DNA from: VAZQ01 sp034669045
Lineage (GTDB): Bacteria; Pseudomonadota; Alphaproteobacteria; Rhizobiales; Xanthobacteraceae
Direction of reading: 5' to 3'
DNA length: 64,000 nucleotides
Assembly (NCBI GenBank): GCA_034669045.1
Contig: JAXDOD010000127.1
Span: 11,777 to 75,776, forward strand
A program made the translations under genes and the position numbers. Shown one piece after another: positions 34,861-43,680 of the stretch; the first letter of the stretch is position 1, and each line of letters begins with the position of its first letter. The notes beneath the pieces are model-generated. The model was given only the letters and a program-made list of their open reading frames with translations. It was not told the origin of the DNA and made no database searches.

Positions 34861-36042
34861 GTGGACGACCGCACCAGCATCGATGTGCCCGAGATCACGG
34901 CGCAGACGCCGATGGGCCTCGCGGTGCCGCCGGAAGGCCACCGCATCGCGCTGTCGCCGATCAACCGCCGCCGCTGGCAGAACTTCAAGGCCAACCGGCG
35001 CGGTTACTGGTCCTTGTGGGTCTTCCTGGTGCTGTTCGTGGTCTCGATGTGCGCCGAATTCATCGCCAACGACAAGCCGTTCCTGCTCGAATACGAGGGA
35101 AAATATTATTTCCCGGTGTTTCGCACCTATTCCGAGACGACGTTCGGCGGCGACTTCGAGACCGCGGCCGACTATCGCGATCCCTTCCTGCAGAAGATCA
35201 TCGCCGACAAGGGCGGCTGGATGATCTGGCCGCCGATCCGCTATTCCTACAACACCCACAATCTCGACCTGCCGACACCGGCGCCGTCCAAGCCGACCTG
35301 GTTGTTGACCGAGAAGGAGTGCGAGGCGGTCGTCAAGAAGAAGGGCCTCGCGAGCTGCCGCGATCTCGAATACAACTGGCTGGGCACCGACGACCAGGGC
35401 TTCGACGTGGTTGCGCGGCTGATCTATGGCTTCCGGCTTTCGGTGCTGTTCGGTCTCGTGCTCACCATCATCTCCTCCGTGGTCGGCGTGGCGGCCGGCG
35501 CGGTGCAGGGCTATTTCGGCGGCTGGACCGATCTCCTGTTCCAGCGCTTCATCGAGATCTGGACCACGATTCCGGAACTTTATCTCCTGCTCATCCTGTC
35601 GTCCGTGCTGGTGCCCGGCTTCTTCACGCTGCTCGGGATTTTGCTGCTGTTCTCCTGGGTGTCGCTGGTGGGATTGGTGCGCGCCGAATTCCTGCGCGGC
35701 CGCAATTTCGAATATATCCAGGCCGCCCGCGCGCTGGGCGTTTCCAACGCCGTCATCATCTTCCGGCATTTGCTGCCGAACGCCATGGTGGCGACGATGA
35801 CGTTTCTGCCGTTCATCCTGTCGTCGTCGGTGATGACGCTGACCGGGTTGGACTTCCTCGGCTTCGGATTGCCGCCGGGATCGCCGTCGCTGGGCGAGAT
35901 GCTGTCGCAGGGGAAATCCAACGTGCAGGCGCCTTGGCTCGGTCTTGCCGGGTTCTTTTCCATCGCCACCATGCTCTCGCTGGTCATCTTTGTCGGCGAG
36001 GCGGCGCGGGATGCGTTCGATCCGAGAAAGACGTTCGCATGA
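34861..36042 (+). CDS. yejE: Peptide ABC transporter permease YejE
   Basis: A 393-residue permease of the DppC/OppC class. The N-terminal part is cytoplasmic (about 55 residues), then a first membrane helix (RGYWSLWVFLVLFVVSM), a large periplasmic insert of about 130 residues typical of YejE, and five further helices. The EAA loop is EFLRGRNFEYIQAARALGVS. The GTG at 34861 lies one base after the yejB stop, with GGGAGG in the yejB end as ribosome binding site. Its TGA overlaps the yejF start (ATGA). Confidence 0.93.
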   Translation: MDDRTSIDVPEITAQTPMGLAVPPEGHRIALSPINRRRWQNFKANRRGYWSLWVFLVLFVVSMCAEFIANDKPFLLEYEGKYYFPVFRTYSETTFGGDFETAADYRDPFLQKIIADKGGWMIWPPIRYSYNTHNLDLPTPAPSKPTWLLTEKECEAVVKKKGLASCRDLEYNWLGTDDQGFDVVARLIYGFRLSVLFGLVLTIISSVVGVAAGAVQGYFGGWTDLLFQRFIEIWTTIPELYLLLILSSVLVPGFFTLLGILLLFSWVSLVGLVRAEFLRGRNFEYIQAARALGVSNAVIIFRHLLPNAMVATMTFLPFILSSSVMTLTGLDFLGFGLPPGSPSLGEMLSQGKSNVQAPWLGLAGFFSIATMLSLVIFVGEAARDAFDPRKTFA

Positions 36043-37676
36043 ATGCCCCCGCCGACAAGCTGCTCGATGTCCGCGACCTCTCCGTCGCCTTCCGGCAAGG
36101 CGGCCGCGAGGTGTTGGCGGTCGACCGCATCTCCTTTGACATCGCCAAAGGCGAGACGGTGGCCATCGTCGGCGAATCCGGGTCCGGCAAGTCGGTCACC
36201 GCGCTCTCGGTGATGAAGCTGCTGCCGTATCCGGCGGCATCGCATCCGTCCGGCTCAGTCCGATTCAAGGGGCAAGAACTGCTGCAGCTACCCGAGCACG
36301 AAATCCGCCGCGTGCGCGGCGATGACATCACCATCATCTTCCAGGAGCCAATGACCTCGCTCAATCCGCTCCACTCCATCGAGAAGCAGATCGGCGAGAC
36401 TCTCCTGCTGCATCGGGGGCTCACCGGAGCGGCCGCGCGCCGCCGCATTGTCGAATTGCTGACACAAGTCGGTATTCCCGACCCGGAAACGCGCCTCGGC
36501 AGTCTCCCCCATCAGCTCTCCGGCGGCCAGCGCCAGCGCGTGATGATTGCGATGGCGCTTGCCAACGAGCCTGACCTCCTGATCGCCGACGAGCCGACGA
36601 CCGCGCTCGATGTGACGGTGCAGGCGCAAATCCTCAAGCTGCTGAAGGAGATTCAAGGCCGGCTTGGCATGGCCATGCTTTTCATCACCCATGACCTCGG
36701 CATCGTGCGCAGGGTCGCCGACCGGGTCTGCGTCATGAGCAAGGGCAAGATTGTCGAGCAGGGGCCGGTCGAGCGCATCTTCACCGCGCCGGAACATCCC
36801 TATACCCGGGCGCTGCTCGCCGCCGAGCCGAAACCCGATCCCGCGCCATTGCAACCGAGCGCGCCGGTCGTGGTCGAGACCAAGGACCTGAAGGTCTGGT
36901 TTCCCATCAAGCGCGGCGTGCTGCGCAAAGTCGTCGGCCACATCAAGGCGGTCGACGGCGTCAGCATCGAAGTGCGCAAGGGCGAGACGCTGGGCATTGT
37001 CGGCGAATCCGGGTCGGGCAAGACCACGCTGGGATTGGCTATCCTCCGGCTGATCTCCTCGGATGGCCCCGTGGTGTTCATGGGCCATCAACTCCAAGGG
37101 CTGAAATTCAAGCAGATGCGGCCGTTCCGCCGCGACATGCAGATCGTGTTCCAGGATCCCTTCGGCTCGCTCAGCCCACGCATGTCGATCGCCGATATCG
37201 TGGCTGAGGGACTTGGCGTGCATCACCCGAAGCTGAGCGAGCGGGAACGCGAGGACCGCGTCGTCCGCGCGCTCACCGATGTCGGGCTCGATCCGGAATC
37301 GCGCTTTCGCTATCCGCACGAATATTCCGGCGGTCAGCGCCAACGCATTGCGGTTGCGCGCACGCTGGTGCTGGAGCCGACCTTCATCGTTCTCGACGAG
37401 CCGACCAGCGCGCTCGACATGCTGATCCAGGCGCAGATCGTCGACCTGTTGCGCGACCTGCAAAAGCGGCGCGATCTTACCTATCTCTTCATCTCCCACG
37501 ACCTGCGCGTGGTCGCGGCCCTGGCAAGCCGTTTGCTGGTCATGCGTCACGGCAAGATGGTGGAGGAAGGTCCCGCCGGCGAGTTGTTCAAGAATCCGAA
37601 AAGCGACTACACCCGCGCGCTGTTCGCCGCCGCTTTCGAGCTCGAACCGGTTTCGGACGGTGTGGTGGCGCAGTAG
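36039..37676 (+). CDS. yejF: Peptide ABC transporter ATP-binding protein YejF (two nucleotide-binding domains)
   Basis: A 545-residue fusion of two ABC ATPases. The first has Walker A GESGSGKS (about 43-50), signature LSGGQRQRV and Walker B LLIADEPT. The second has GESGSGKT (about 323-330), signature YSGGQRQRI and FIVLDEPTS. Both look catalytically complete. It energises YejB/YejE. The ATG at 36039 overlaps the yejE stop; the longer open frame upstream is only the yejE shadow. It converges with the NlpC/P60 gene with a gap of nine bases, so there is little room for a terminator. Confidence 0.95.
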   Translation: MNAPADKLLDVRDLSVAFRQGGREVLAVDRISFDIAKGETVAIVGESGSGKSVTALSVMKLLPYPAASHPSGSVRFKGQELLQLPEHEIRRVRGDDITIIFQEPMTSLNPLHSIEKQIGETLLLHRGLTGAAARRRIVELLTQVGIPDPETRLGSLPHQLSGGQRQRVMIAMALANEPDLLIADEPTTALDVTVQAQILKLLKEIQGRLGMAMLFITHDLGIVRRVADRVCVMSKGKIVEQGPVERIFTAPEHPYTRALLAAEPKPDPAPLQPSAPVVVETKDLKVWFPIKRGVLRKVVGHIKAVDGVSIEVRKGETLGIVGESGSGKTTLGLAILRLISSDGPVVFMGHQLQGLKFKQMRPFRRDMQIVFQDPFGSLSPRMSIADIVAEGLGVHHPKLSEREREDRVVRALTDVGLDPESRFRYPHEYSGGQRQRIAVARTLVLEPTFIVLDEPTSALDMLIQAQIVDLLRDLQKRRDLTYLFISHDLRVVAALASRLLVMRHGKMVEEGPAGELFKNPKSDYTRALFAAAFELEPVSDGVVAQ

Positions 37677-37685
37677 CCTTCTCTG

Positions 37686-38528
37686 TTATGCTTGAAGGCG
37701 GCGCACGCTTGTGATTTCGCATCCCGCCTCGCGAATGCGCGCGATCGCCTCCGCAACCGGTTCGATCGCGACCGCCATATGAAAGGCGTTGGCATGGACG
37801 AGCGTCGCCGCATCGCGGGCGATGGCGACGTGACCTTTCCAGAACAAAAGATCGCCGCGCTGTAAATCGGACAAGCTCGCGGGCTTTCCCAGCGCGGCCT
37901 CCTGCATGTCACTATCGCGCGGGCAGGGAAGGCCGCAGGCATTCAGGGCCACCTGCACCAAGCCGGAACAGTCGATGCCGAGACTGGTCTTGCCGCCCCA
38001 GAGATAGGGAGTGCCGATGAAACGTTCGGCGACTACGACGAAGTCTGTCTCCTTCGCAGCGACAGGGACAAGATGCGCGGCCGGAACATAGCCAATAGAT
38101 GTAAAGGCAAGCGCTCCTTCGATCCGCTCGACCTCAAGCCGCGCACCGAACGGCAGCGTGGCCAGCGGCGGCAGCTTGATCGATGGTCCAGGAAAGACCA
38201 GCGTGCGCAGGGCGCTGACCTTATGTGTTCGCGTCACGCTGGGCGACGCCAGCACGCGAGCCGGCAGCCAGCCGACGTAATCGTCGTTTTCCAATTGGCC
38301 CCAGGCCCAGCCGTCGTCGGTGATTTCATAAACCGTTACCCGCTCTCCCATCAGCGCTTCGGTATCCAGCGCGGCGTCCGGCGCGGGCGCGCGGCGGACC
38401 GGCGCCTGGGGATCGTGAATTTCGTAGGCGACGCCTTCGGCGTAGCGCGCGGCCTTCACCTTGCCTTCGAGATGCTTGGCGGCGAGATCGGGACGCGCCG
38501 GCGTGAGGCGAGGATCGAAGTCAGCCAT
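37686..38528 (-). CDS. NlpC/P60 family cysteine peptidase with SH3-like domains
   Basis: A 280-residue peptidase. SH3-like repeats occupy about residues 35-150 (VYEITDDGWAWGQLENDDYVGWLP). The C-terminal NlpC/P60 domain has nucleophile Cys in GIDCSGLVQ, His in GHVAIAR and a third polar residue in VHANAFH. Such enzymes cut peptidoglycan stem peptides (gamma-D-Glu-DAP bonds) and may recycle murein peptides. No signal peptide is seen, which suggests a cytosolic recycling role, as for the YkfC group. Its ATG overlaps the preceding M17 aminopeptidase gene by eight bases, and pairing with a leucyl aminopeptidase fits muropeptide processing. Confidence 0.88.
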   Translation of the reverse strand: MADFDPRLTPARPDLAAKHLEGKVKAARYAEGVAYEIHDPQAPVRRAPAPDAALDTEALMGERVTVYEITDDGWAWGQLENDDYVGWLPARVLASPSVTRTHKVSALRTLVFPGPSIKLPPLATLPFGARLEVERIEGALAFTSIGYVPAAHLVPVAAKETDFVVVAERFIGTPYLWGGKTSLGIDCSGLVQVALNACGLPCPRDSDMQEAALGKPASLSDLQRGDLLFWKGHVAIARDAATLVHANAFHMAVAIEPVAEAIARIREAGCEITSVRRLQA

Positions 38529-39912
38529 AACGCTCGCTCAACAGCGCATAGAGCGCGCGGGCGGCCTGGCATTCGCCGCCCTCGGGCCGGCCCGGCTTGG
38601 CGCTCGGCGTCCAGGCATAGATGTCGAGATGCAGCCAAGCTCTGGCGGCTTTGACGAAGCGATTGAGAAACAAGGCGCAGGTGATCGATCCGGCAAAGCT
38701 GCCCGAGGTCACGTTGTTCAGATCGGCGATTTTGGAATCCAGCATCGAATCGTAGGGCCGCCACAATGGCAGCCGCCATAGCGGATCGTTCTCCGCGGCG
38801 GCGTGCTGAGCGACTTTGCCCGCCAGTTTCTCGTCGTCGGTATAGAAGGGCGGAAGCTCCGGCCCAAGCGCTACGCGCGCGGCGCCGGTGAGCGTGCCCA
38901 TGTCGATCAGCAGCTCTGGCGCATCCTCGTCGGCCAGCGCCAACGCGTCCGCCAGGATCAGGCGGCCTTCGGCGTCGGTGTTGCCCACCTCGACGGTGAG
39001 ACCCTTGCGCGAGCGGTAGACGTCGAGCGGCCGCATGGCGGAGCCGGAGATCGCATTCTCCACCGCGGGGATGAGCACGCGCAGCCGCACTTTTAGTTTG
39101 CGGTCCATCACCATATGCGCCAGCGCCAGCACATTGGCGGCGCCGCCCATGTCCTTCTTCATGATCAGCATGGCGCTGTCGGGCTTGATGTCGAGGCCGC
39201 CGGAATCGAAGCACACGCCCTTGCCGACCAGCGTCACCTTGGGAGCCTTGGGATCGCCCCAGCTCATGTCGATGAGACGCGGCGCGCCAGCGGCGGCGCG
39301 GCCGACCGCGTGGATCAAGGGAAAGTTCTCCTTGAGCAGATCGTCGCCGATGATGGAGCGGATGCTGGCGCTGTGGCGATTCGCCAGCGCGCGCGCCGCC
39401 TCCTCAAGTTCCGCCGGCCCCATGTCGTTGGCCGGCGTATTGATGAGGTCGCGGGCGAGCGTCACGGCTTCGACGATGCGCGTCAGCTCGGCTCCGTCCA
39501 CGCCGTCGGGAAGCTCAAGCTGAATTTTCTTATCCTCGGCCTTGCGGTAGCGCGAGAAATGATAGCTGCCGAACGCAAAGGCAAGCGCGGCCAAACGCGC
39601 ATCGTGCGGCGCCGTGGCAAAACGGTAGGTGCCTGCCGGGAGCAATTCCGGCAGCCGCCCGGCGCGAAACAAATCCCGCGCCGGAGCGTCGGCATCCTCG
39701 ATCGCAAACAGCACGCCGCCGAGATGGCCCTTGGTGCCGGGGACGATCAGATGCCGGCCGGGTCTCGGCTCAAAGCCTGAGGCATCGGCAAAGGCGCGGG
39801 CGGCGCCGTCAAGGCGCGCGCGAATGTCGTTCCAGGTCGCCGCGGTGACGAACCAGATCGGGACCGAATCCGCCGCTCCTTTGCGCGCCACAAACACCGG
39901 ATGCATCGACAT
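38521..39912 (-). CDS. M17 family leucyl aminopeptidase
   Basis: A 463-residue cytosolic metallo-aminopeptidase. The metal-binding catalytic domain contains VGKGVCFDSGGLDIKP, the lysine of MLIMKKDMGGA, and NTDAEGRLILADAL, the M17 signature. The N-terminal domain is divergent, as in the shorter PepA-like group of alphaproteobacteria. It would trim N-terminal residues from peptides, including those from the Yej transporter or murein turnover. It overlaps the NlpC/P60 gene by eight bases, forming a two-gene operon. Confidence 0.93.
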   Translation of the reverse strand: MSMHPVFVARKGAADSVPIWFVTAATWNDIRARLDGAARAFADASGFEPRPGRHLIVPGTKGHLGGVLFAIEDADAPARDLFRAGRLPELLPAGTYRFATAPHDARLAALAFAFGSYHFSRYRKAEDKKIQLELPDGVDGAELTRIVEAVTLARDLINTPANDMGPAELEEAARALANRHSASIRSIIGDDLLKENFPLIHAVGRAAAGAPRLIDMSWGDPKAPKVTLVGKGVCFDSGGLDIKPDSAMLIMKKDMGGAANVLALAHMVMDRKLKVRLRVLIPAVENAISGSAMRPLDVYRSRKGLTVEVGNTDAEGRLILADALALADEDAPELLIDMGTLTGAARVALGPELPPFYTDDEKLAGKVAQHAAAENDPLWRLPLWRPYDSMLDSKIADLNNVTSGSFAGSITCALFLNRFVKAARAWLHLDIYAWTPSAKPGRPEGGECQAARALYALLSERYG

Positions 39913-39993
39913 GACCCTTAAGATTTAGGCTTTGCTAGCACGAAGCTCGGCGTGCAGATACCATGCTTTCCGGTGATGAACAGGGGTGCGGCC

Positions 39994-40608
39994 ATGGCCA
40001 AGCGCGTGATGAAAAAGTCAAAACCCGCGTATGATTTCAAGAACGTCAAGGTTTCGCGGCTGCCGCCGCTGCCGGAGCCGTTGGATTCGATCATCGAGGG
40101 ATTGTTTGAGGACACGACCAGCCGCGGCGGGCACATTCTCAATCTGCACCTGACTAAGGCCCATGCGCCGAAGCTATCTCAGGCCGGGCGGCCCTATACC
40201 CGCGCCTTGCGCAGCGACTGTGTGTCGCCGCGCCTGCTGCGCGAGATGGCGATCGTGCGTATGAGCATTTTGGTCGGCTGCGTCTATGAGCTGCATCACC
40301 ATTATCCGCTGCTGCTCAAGGCCGGTGCGAGCGAAGCGCAGTTCCAGGCGTTGATCGACTGGCGGCCGCAGAGCCATCTGTTCGATGCCAGGCAGCAGGC
40401 GCTACTGGCCTATGTGGATTGCCTTGGCCTGCACAAGGGCGAGGTCGATGACGCGACATTCGCCGCCATGGAGAAATATTTCAGCCCCCAGGAAATCGTC
40501 GAGCTGACGCTCTGCGCCACCACCTATTACGGCTCCGGCCTGTTCATGAAGGCGATGAAGATCAGGATGGATGACGCACACAAACAGGCCGCGCCGGGAA
40601 AGTTTTGA
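39994..40608 (+). CDS. Carboxymuconolactone decarboxylase-like (AhpD-fold) protein
   Basis: A 204-residue helical protein of the carboxymuconolactone decarboxylase family. The core helix pair is LLREMAIVRMSILVGCVYELHHHYPLLLKAG, followed by LLAYVDCLGLHKGEVDDATF and QEIVELTLCATTYYG. The CxxC redox pair of AhpD peroxidase reductases is not present at the usual place (single Cys in VGCVYEL), so a decarboxylase/lyase or unknown activity is likelier. ATG 39994 is used because AGGGG lies about eight bases upstream; GTG 39952 and ATG 39976 are alternatives. It has no obvious partner genes. Confidence 0.75.
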   Translation: MAKRVMKKSKPAYDFKNVKVSRLPPLPEPLDSIIEGLFEDTTSRGGHILNLHLTKAHAPKLSQAGRPYTRALRSDCVSPRLLREMAIVRMSILVGCVYELHHHYPLLLKAGASEAQFQALIDWRPQSHLFDARQQALLAYVDCLGLHKGEVDDATFAAMEKYFSPQEIVELTLCATTYYGSGLFMKAMKIRMDDAHKQAAPGKF

Positions 40609-40619
40609 TTGCTCTCCCA

Positions 40620-40637
40620 CTCCCCGCACGCGGGGAG
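40620..40637. repeat. Short GC hairpin between the CMD-like gene and tadD
   Basis: CTCCCCGC-AC-GCGGGGAG is a perfect 8-bp hairpin 12 bases after the upstream stop. No T-tract follows, so it may be a trimmed member of the CTCCCC-type repeats also seen in hrpB and before recR and truA. Confidence 0.5.
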
Positions 40638-40663
40638 AGGTGAAGCGCGCTCACGTCCGCCTT

Positions 40664-40686
40664 GTTAACCTCTCATTAGGGTTAAC
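40664..40686. promoter_or_regulatory. Inverted repeat upstream of tadD
   Basis: GTTAACC (40664-40670) and GGTTAAC (40680-40686) form a 7-bp inverted repeat around nine bases, 64 bases upstream of the tadD ATG. It includes TTAA-N7-TTAG, one mismatch from the CtrA box TTAA-N7-TTAA. A regulator site is plausible; its owner is not certain. Confidence 0.35.
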
Positions 40687-40749
40687 ATTCTATTGCTGAA
40701 GGTCCCGTCGGCCAGCATCGCGGCCGGCCTGGCGCAACGACCGATCGGC

Positions 40750-41595
40750 ATGGGTTTGATCCAAACCAGCACCGCGCGCCTTCTCGCCTCGGCTGCGCTT
40801 GCTGCCCTGCTGGGGGCGGCATTGGCCGGCTGCCAGACCACCCAGAACAAGGATACCACCGGGTCTCTCGGCACGCCGGCGACGGCGAATTCCGAGGCCG
40901 ACTGGCGGCGTGAAGTCGACAAATGGGCCGCGCTTTACCGCTCGCATCCGGAGGATCCGGTCAACGCCATCCAATATGCACAGGCGTTGCGCGCCACCGG
41001 GCAGCGCTCGCAGGCCGCGGCCGTGCTGGAGCAGGCCTCGATTCAGAACCCGAATGACACGACTTTGCTCGGCGCCTATGGCCGCGCGCTGGCCGATGTC
41101 GGCAACTACAACCAGGCGCTTGAGGTGCTGAGCCGGGCGCACACGCCCGAGCAGCCGGATTGGCGTATTCTTTCCGCCCAAGGGGCGGTGCTCGATCAGT
41201 TGGGACGCTACGAGGAAGCGCGGCGTTATTACGCCAGCGCTCTAAAGATCGTTCCCGACGAACCCACGGTTCTTTCCAACCTCGGCCTTTCCTTTGCTTT
41301 GTCCAAGGACTTGGTCAAAGCCGAGGTGACGTTGCGGCGGGCCACTGCGCAGTCCGGCGTCGGGCCGCGCGCGCGGCAAAACCTCGCACTGGTGGTCGGC
41401 CTGCAAGGCCGCTTTGCCGAAGCCGAAAGCATCGCGCGTGCAGACTTGCCGCCTGAAGAAGCGGCGGCCAACGTCGTCTATCTGCGGCAGCTCTTGTCGC
41501 AGCAGCAAAAGATCGATGAGAGCAAGTCAGCTCCGGCTCCGGGAAAGCCGCCGGCGCCGCCCGCGCGCAAGCCTGCGCCGGCAGCGCGGAGTTAG
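40750..41595 (+). CDS. tadD: TadD-like lipoprotein with tetratricopeptide repeats
   Basis: A 281-residue lipoprotein. The lipobox LLGAALAGC ends a signal peptide of about 31 residues. The mature protein carries TPR repeats (about residues 55-230), among them PVNAIQYAQALRATGQRSQAAAVLEQ, GRYEEARRYYASALKIVPDEPTVLSNLGLSFAL. The C-terminus is rich in proline and alanine. TadD is the outer-membrane pilotin-like scaffold of the Flp pilus system and is thought to help secretin assembly. It faces the tadC-to-cpaB block tail to tail, separated by a palindromic repeat. ATG 40750 begins the signal; an upstream TTG (40693) is less likely. Confidence 0.88.
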   Translation: MGLIQTSTARLLASAALAALLGAALAGCQTTQNKDTTGSLGTPATANSEADWRREVDKWAALYRSHPEDPVNAIQYAQALRATGQRSQAAAVLEQASIQNPNDTTLLGAYGRALADVGNYNQALEVLSRAHTPEQPDWRILSAQGAVLDQLGRYEEARRYYASALKIVPDEPTVLSNLGLSFALSKDLVKAEVTLRRATAQSGVGPRARQNLALVVGLQGRFAEAESIARADLPPEEAAANVVYLRQLLSQQQKIDESKSAPAPGKPPAPPARKPAPAARS

Positions 41596-41608
41596 AGGCG
41601 ATTTTTTT

Positions 41609-41706
41609 TGTCATCCCGGCCGAGTGCAACGCACGAGAGCCGGGATCCATATAGCGGTTTTTGAAAATGGATCCCGGATCGGCCCTTCAGGCCGTCCGGG
41701 ATGACA
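41609..41706. repeat. Palindromic repeat between tadD and tadC (convergent)
   Basis: Outer ends TGTCATCCCGG and CCGGGATGACA, inner arms CCGGGATCC/GGATCCCGG, and small hairpin GCCCTTCAGGCC. Its sequence is nearly the same as the element at 58527-58624. A run of eight T just before it (near 41602-41609) could make the left arm work as a terminator for one strand. Confidence 0.75.
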
Positions 41707-41725
41707 ACGATGGACTGCTTCTCGC

Positions 41726-42700
41726 TCAAGGCATCGACATGACCCGGATCGCCGCCGGGCCGAGAATGACAACGAACAGTACAGGCAGGAAGAACAGGAT
41801 CATCGGGACGGTGAGCTTGGGCGGCAGGCCCGCAGCTTTCTTCTCCGCTTCCGACATGCGCATGTCGCGATTTTCTTGCGCCATGACGCGCAGGGTTTGG
41901 GCTAGCGGCGTTCCGTAACGTTCCGCCTGTTGCAGCGCCACGCACACGGACTTCACGCCGTCGAGATCGGTGCGTTTGGCCAAGTTCTCGTAGGCTTGCC
42001 GCCGATCCGGCAGATACGACAATTCCGCCGTCGTCAGGGTCAGCTCTTCCGCCAGCGGGATCGATTGCGTGCCGATCTCTTCGCTGACCCTGCGAAAGGC
42101 GGTTTCGATCGACATGCCGGATTCAACGCAGATCAGCAGTAGATCCAGCGCGTCGGGAAAGGCCCGCCTGATGGCGGTCTGCCGATGCTGGATCTTGTTT
42201 TTGAGAAAGAGGTAAGGCAGATGCATGCCGACATAGGCGGCGAGCAGGCAGATGCCGATCTTGACCGTCACCGGCTGATTGAACTCGATCACGACAAACA
42301 GATAGAAGGCCGCGAATACGATCGAGAGCGTGGGCATTATCATGCGGAAAAACAGAAACGTGACGTAGGGCGCGTTGCCGCGATAGCCGGCCTGAACCAG
42401 CTTCGCCCGCGCCTCCTCCTGACCCAGCCACTTCGTCAGATTGAATTTATTGACGATGGTCTGCATGTACTGCTTCGGCGAAGGGCGAAGATTGACCTTC
42501 TCTCCCCGCGCCAGCCGCTCGCGCTCGCGTTGGCGAATCTTCTCGCGTTCCAGCGCGGCAGACTTCATGCGCTTCTGCAACGGGTCGTTCGTCACCAGCG
42601 GCATCGCCAGCGTAAGCACCGTCGCGCCGGCGGCGACCGCAGCAAAGATCATCGCCAGCAGGCGGGTGTTCTGAAAGGTCTCAAGCATCAAGTCGAGCAT
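41726..42700 (-). CDS. tadC: Type II secretion F-domain protein TadC
   Basis: A 324-residue inner-membrane platform protein of the Flp pilus machinery. A cluster of hydrophobic segments occurs at the N-terminus (about 12-35), middle (about 110-155) and C-terminus (about 290-318). The cytoplasmic GspF-like domain contains AFPDALDLLLICVESGMSIETAF and MRMSEAEKKAAGLPPKL. TadB and TadC form the membrane core beneath the CpaF ATPase. It follows tadB after seven bases. Confidence 0.93.
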   Translation of the reverse strand: MLDLMLETFQNTRLLAMIFAAVAAGATVLTLAMPLVTNDPLQKRMKSAALEREKIRQRERERLARGEKVNLRPSPKQYMQTIVNKFNLTKWLGQEEARAKLVQAGYRGNAPYVTFLFFRMIMPTLSIVFAAFYLFVVIEFNQPVTVKIGICLLAAYVGMHLPYLFLKNKIQHRQTAIRRAFPDALDLLLICVESGMSIETAFRRVSEEIGTQSIPLAEELTLTTAELSYLPDRRQAYENLAKRTDLDGVKSVCVALQQAERYGTPLAQTLRVMAQENRDMRMSEAEKKAAGLPPKLTVPMILFFLPVLFVVILGPAAIRVMSMP

Positions 42701-42707
42701 GGAGCAC

Positions 42708-43679
42708 TCAGAAGTCGAAATTTATCATTTTGCGCATGACCATCACGCCGATCCCCATCCACATGGCGCAGCCGGTCAGCAGCATGTGACCGAGCGGCGT
42801 GATGAACAACAGCGAGATGTAGTCCGGGCTGGTGAGATAGACGAGCGATCCGACCACGATCGGCAGCGCCGCGATGATCATTCCCGACGCCTTGGCTTCC
42901 ATCGACATGGACTGGATCTTGGCCTTCATACGTTTGCGGTCCCGCAATACACGCGAGAGATTGCCGAGCGCCTCGGAGAGATTGCCGCCGGCCTTTTGCT
43001 GAATCGAAATCACGATGCCGAAGAAATTGGCTTCGGCAACCGGCATGCGCTCGTAGAGCTTCACGCAGGCATCGCCTAGCGGCAGGCCGATAGTCTGGCT
43101 TTCAATGATCGTGCGGAACTCGCTTCTGACCGGCTCCGCCGAGTCGGAGGCGATGACTTTGAGGCAGTCCATCAGAGGCAATCCCGACTTGATGCCGCGC
43201 ACGATGATGTCAACCGCATCGGGGAATCCGTTGAGAAATTTTGCTTCCCGCCGCTTTTTCAGGAACGAGAGAATCCAGAAAGGCAGGCCGCAGGCCGCCG
43301 CGAAGCCGACGCCGAGCGCCGGGAACATTCCGGTGCCGGTGAACAGAAAAAGCGTGAATGCCGCCAGCCCCAGGCCGACGGCGGTCAGCATGAAGCGGCG
43401 CTTTGACCAGGTAAGCCCGGCTTGCGAAATCTTGACGGCGAGGGGAACCCGGCGCTGCGCCTTCTGGCGATCATCGAATTCCTTCAGTGTTTCCTCGATC
43501 TGATCGCGCCGTGGTTTCAAGCTGCTCCGCCCGGTGACGCGCGCGGTAGCATCGAATTTCGCCGCGCTGGCCTTACGCTTTTCGATGCGTTTTTCCCCGG
43601 AGAGGATAGGGTAGACAAAGACCCATCCGAGGCCGCCGAACGCGACGGTGACCAGGAAGAACAGGGCGAGGTTTTGCAT
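42708..43679 (-). CDS. tadB: Type II secretion F-domain protein TadB
   Basis: A 323-residue partner of TadC. Hydrophobic segments near residues 3-20, 100-130, 255-280 and 295-318 frame the T2SSF domain with FPDAVDIIVRGIKSGLPLMDCLK and GNLSEALGNLSRVLRDRKRMKAK. ATG 43679 is chosen because it starts right after the cpaF stop (43681) and begins the first helix (MQNLALFFLV); the longer frame would reach into cpaF. It belongs to the cpa/tad operon. Confidence 0.93.
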   Translation of the reverse strand: MQNLALFFLVTVAFGGLGWVFVYPILSGEKRIEKRKASAAKFDATARVTGRSSLKPRRDQIEETLKEFDDRQKAQRRVPLAVKISQAGLTWSKRRFMLTAVGLGLAAFTLFLFTGTGMFPALGVGFAAACGLPFWILSFLKKRREAKFLNGFPDAVDIIVRGIKSGLPLMDCLKVIASDSAEPVRSEFRTIIESQTIGLPLGDACVKLYERMPVAEANFFGIVISIQQKAGGNLSEALGNLSRVLRDRKRMKAKIQSMSMEAKASGMIIAALPIVVGSLVYLTSPDYISLLFITPLGHMLLTGCAMWMGIGVMVMRKMINFDF

Positions 43680-43680
43680 C

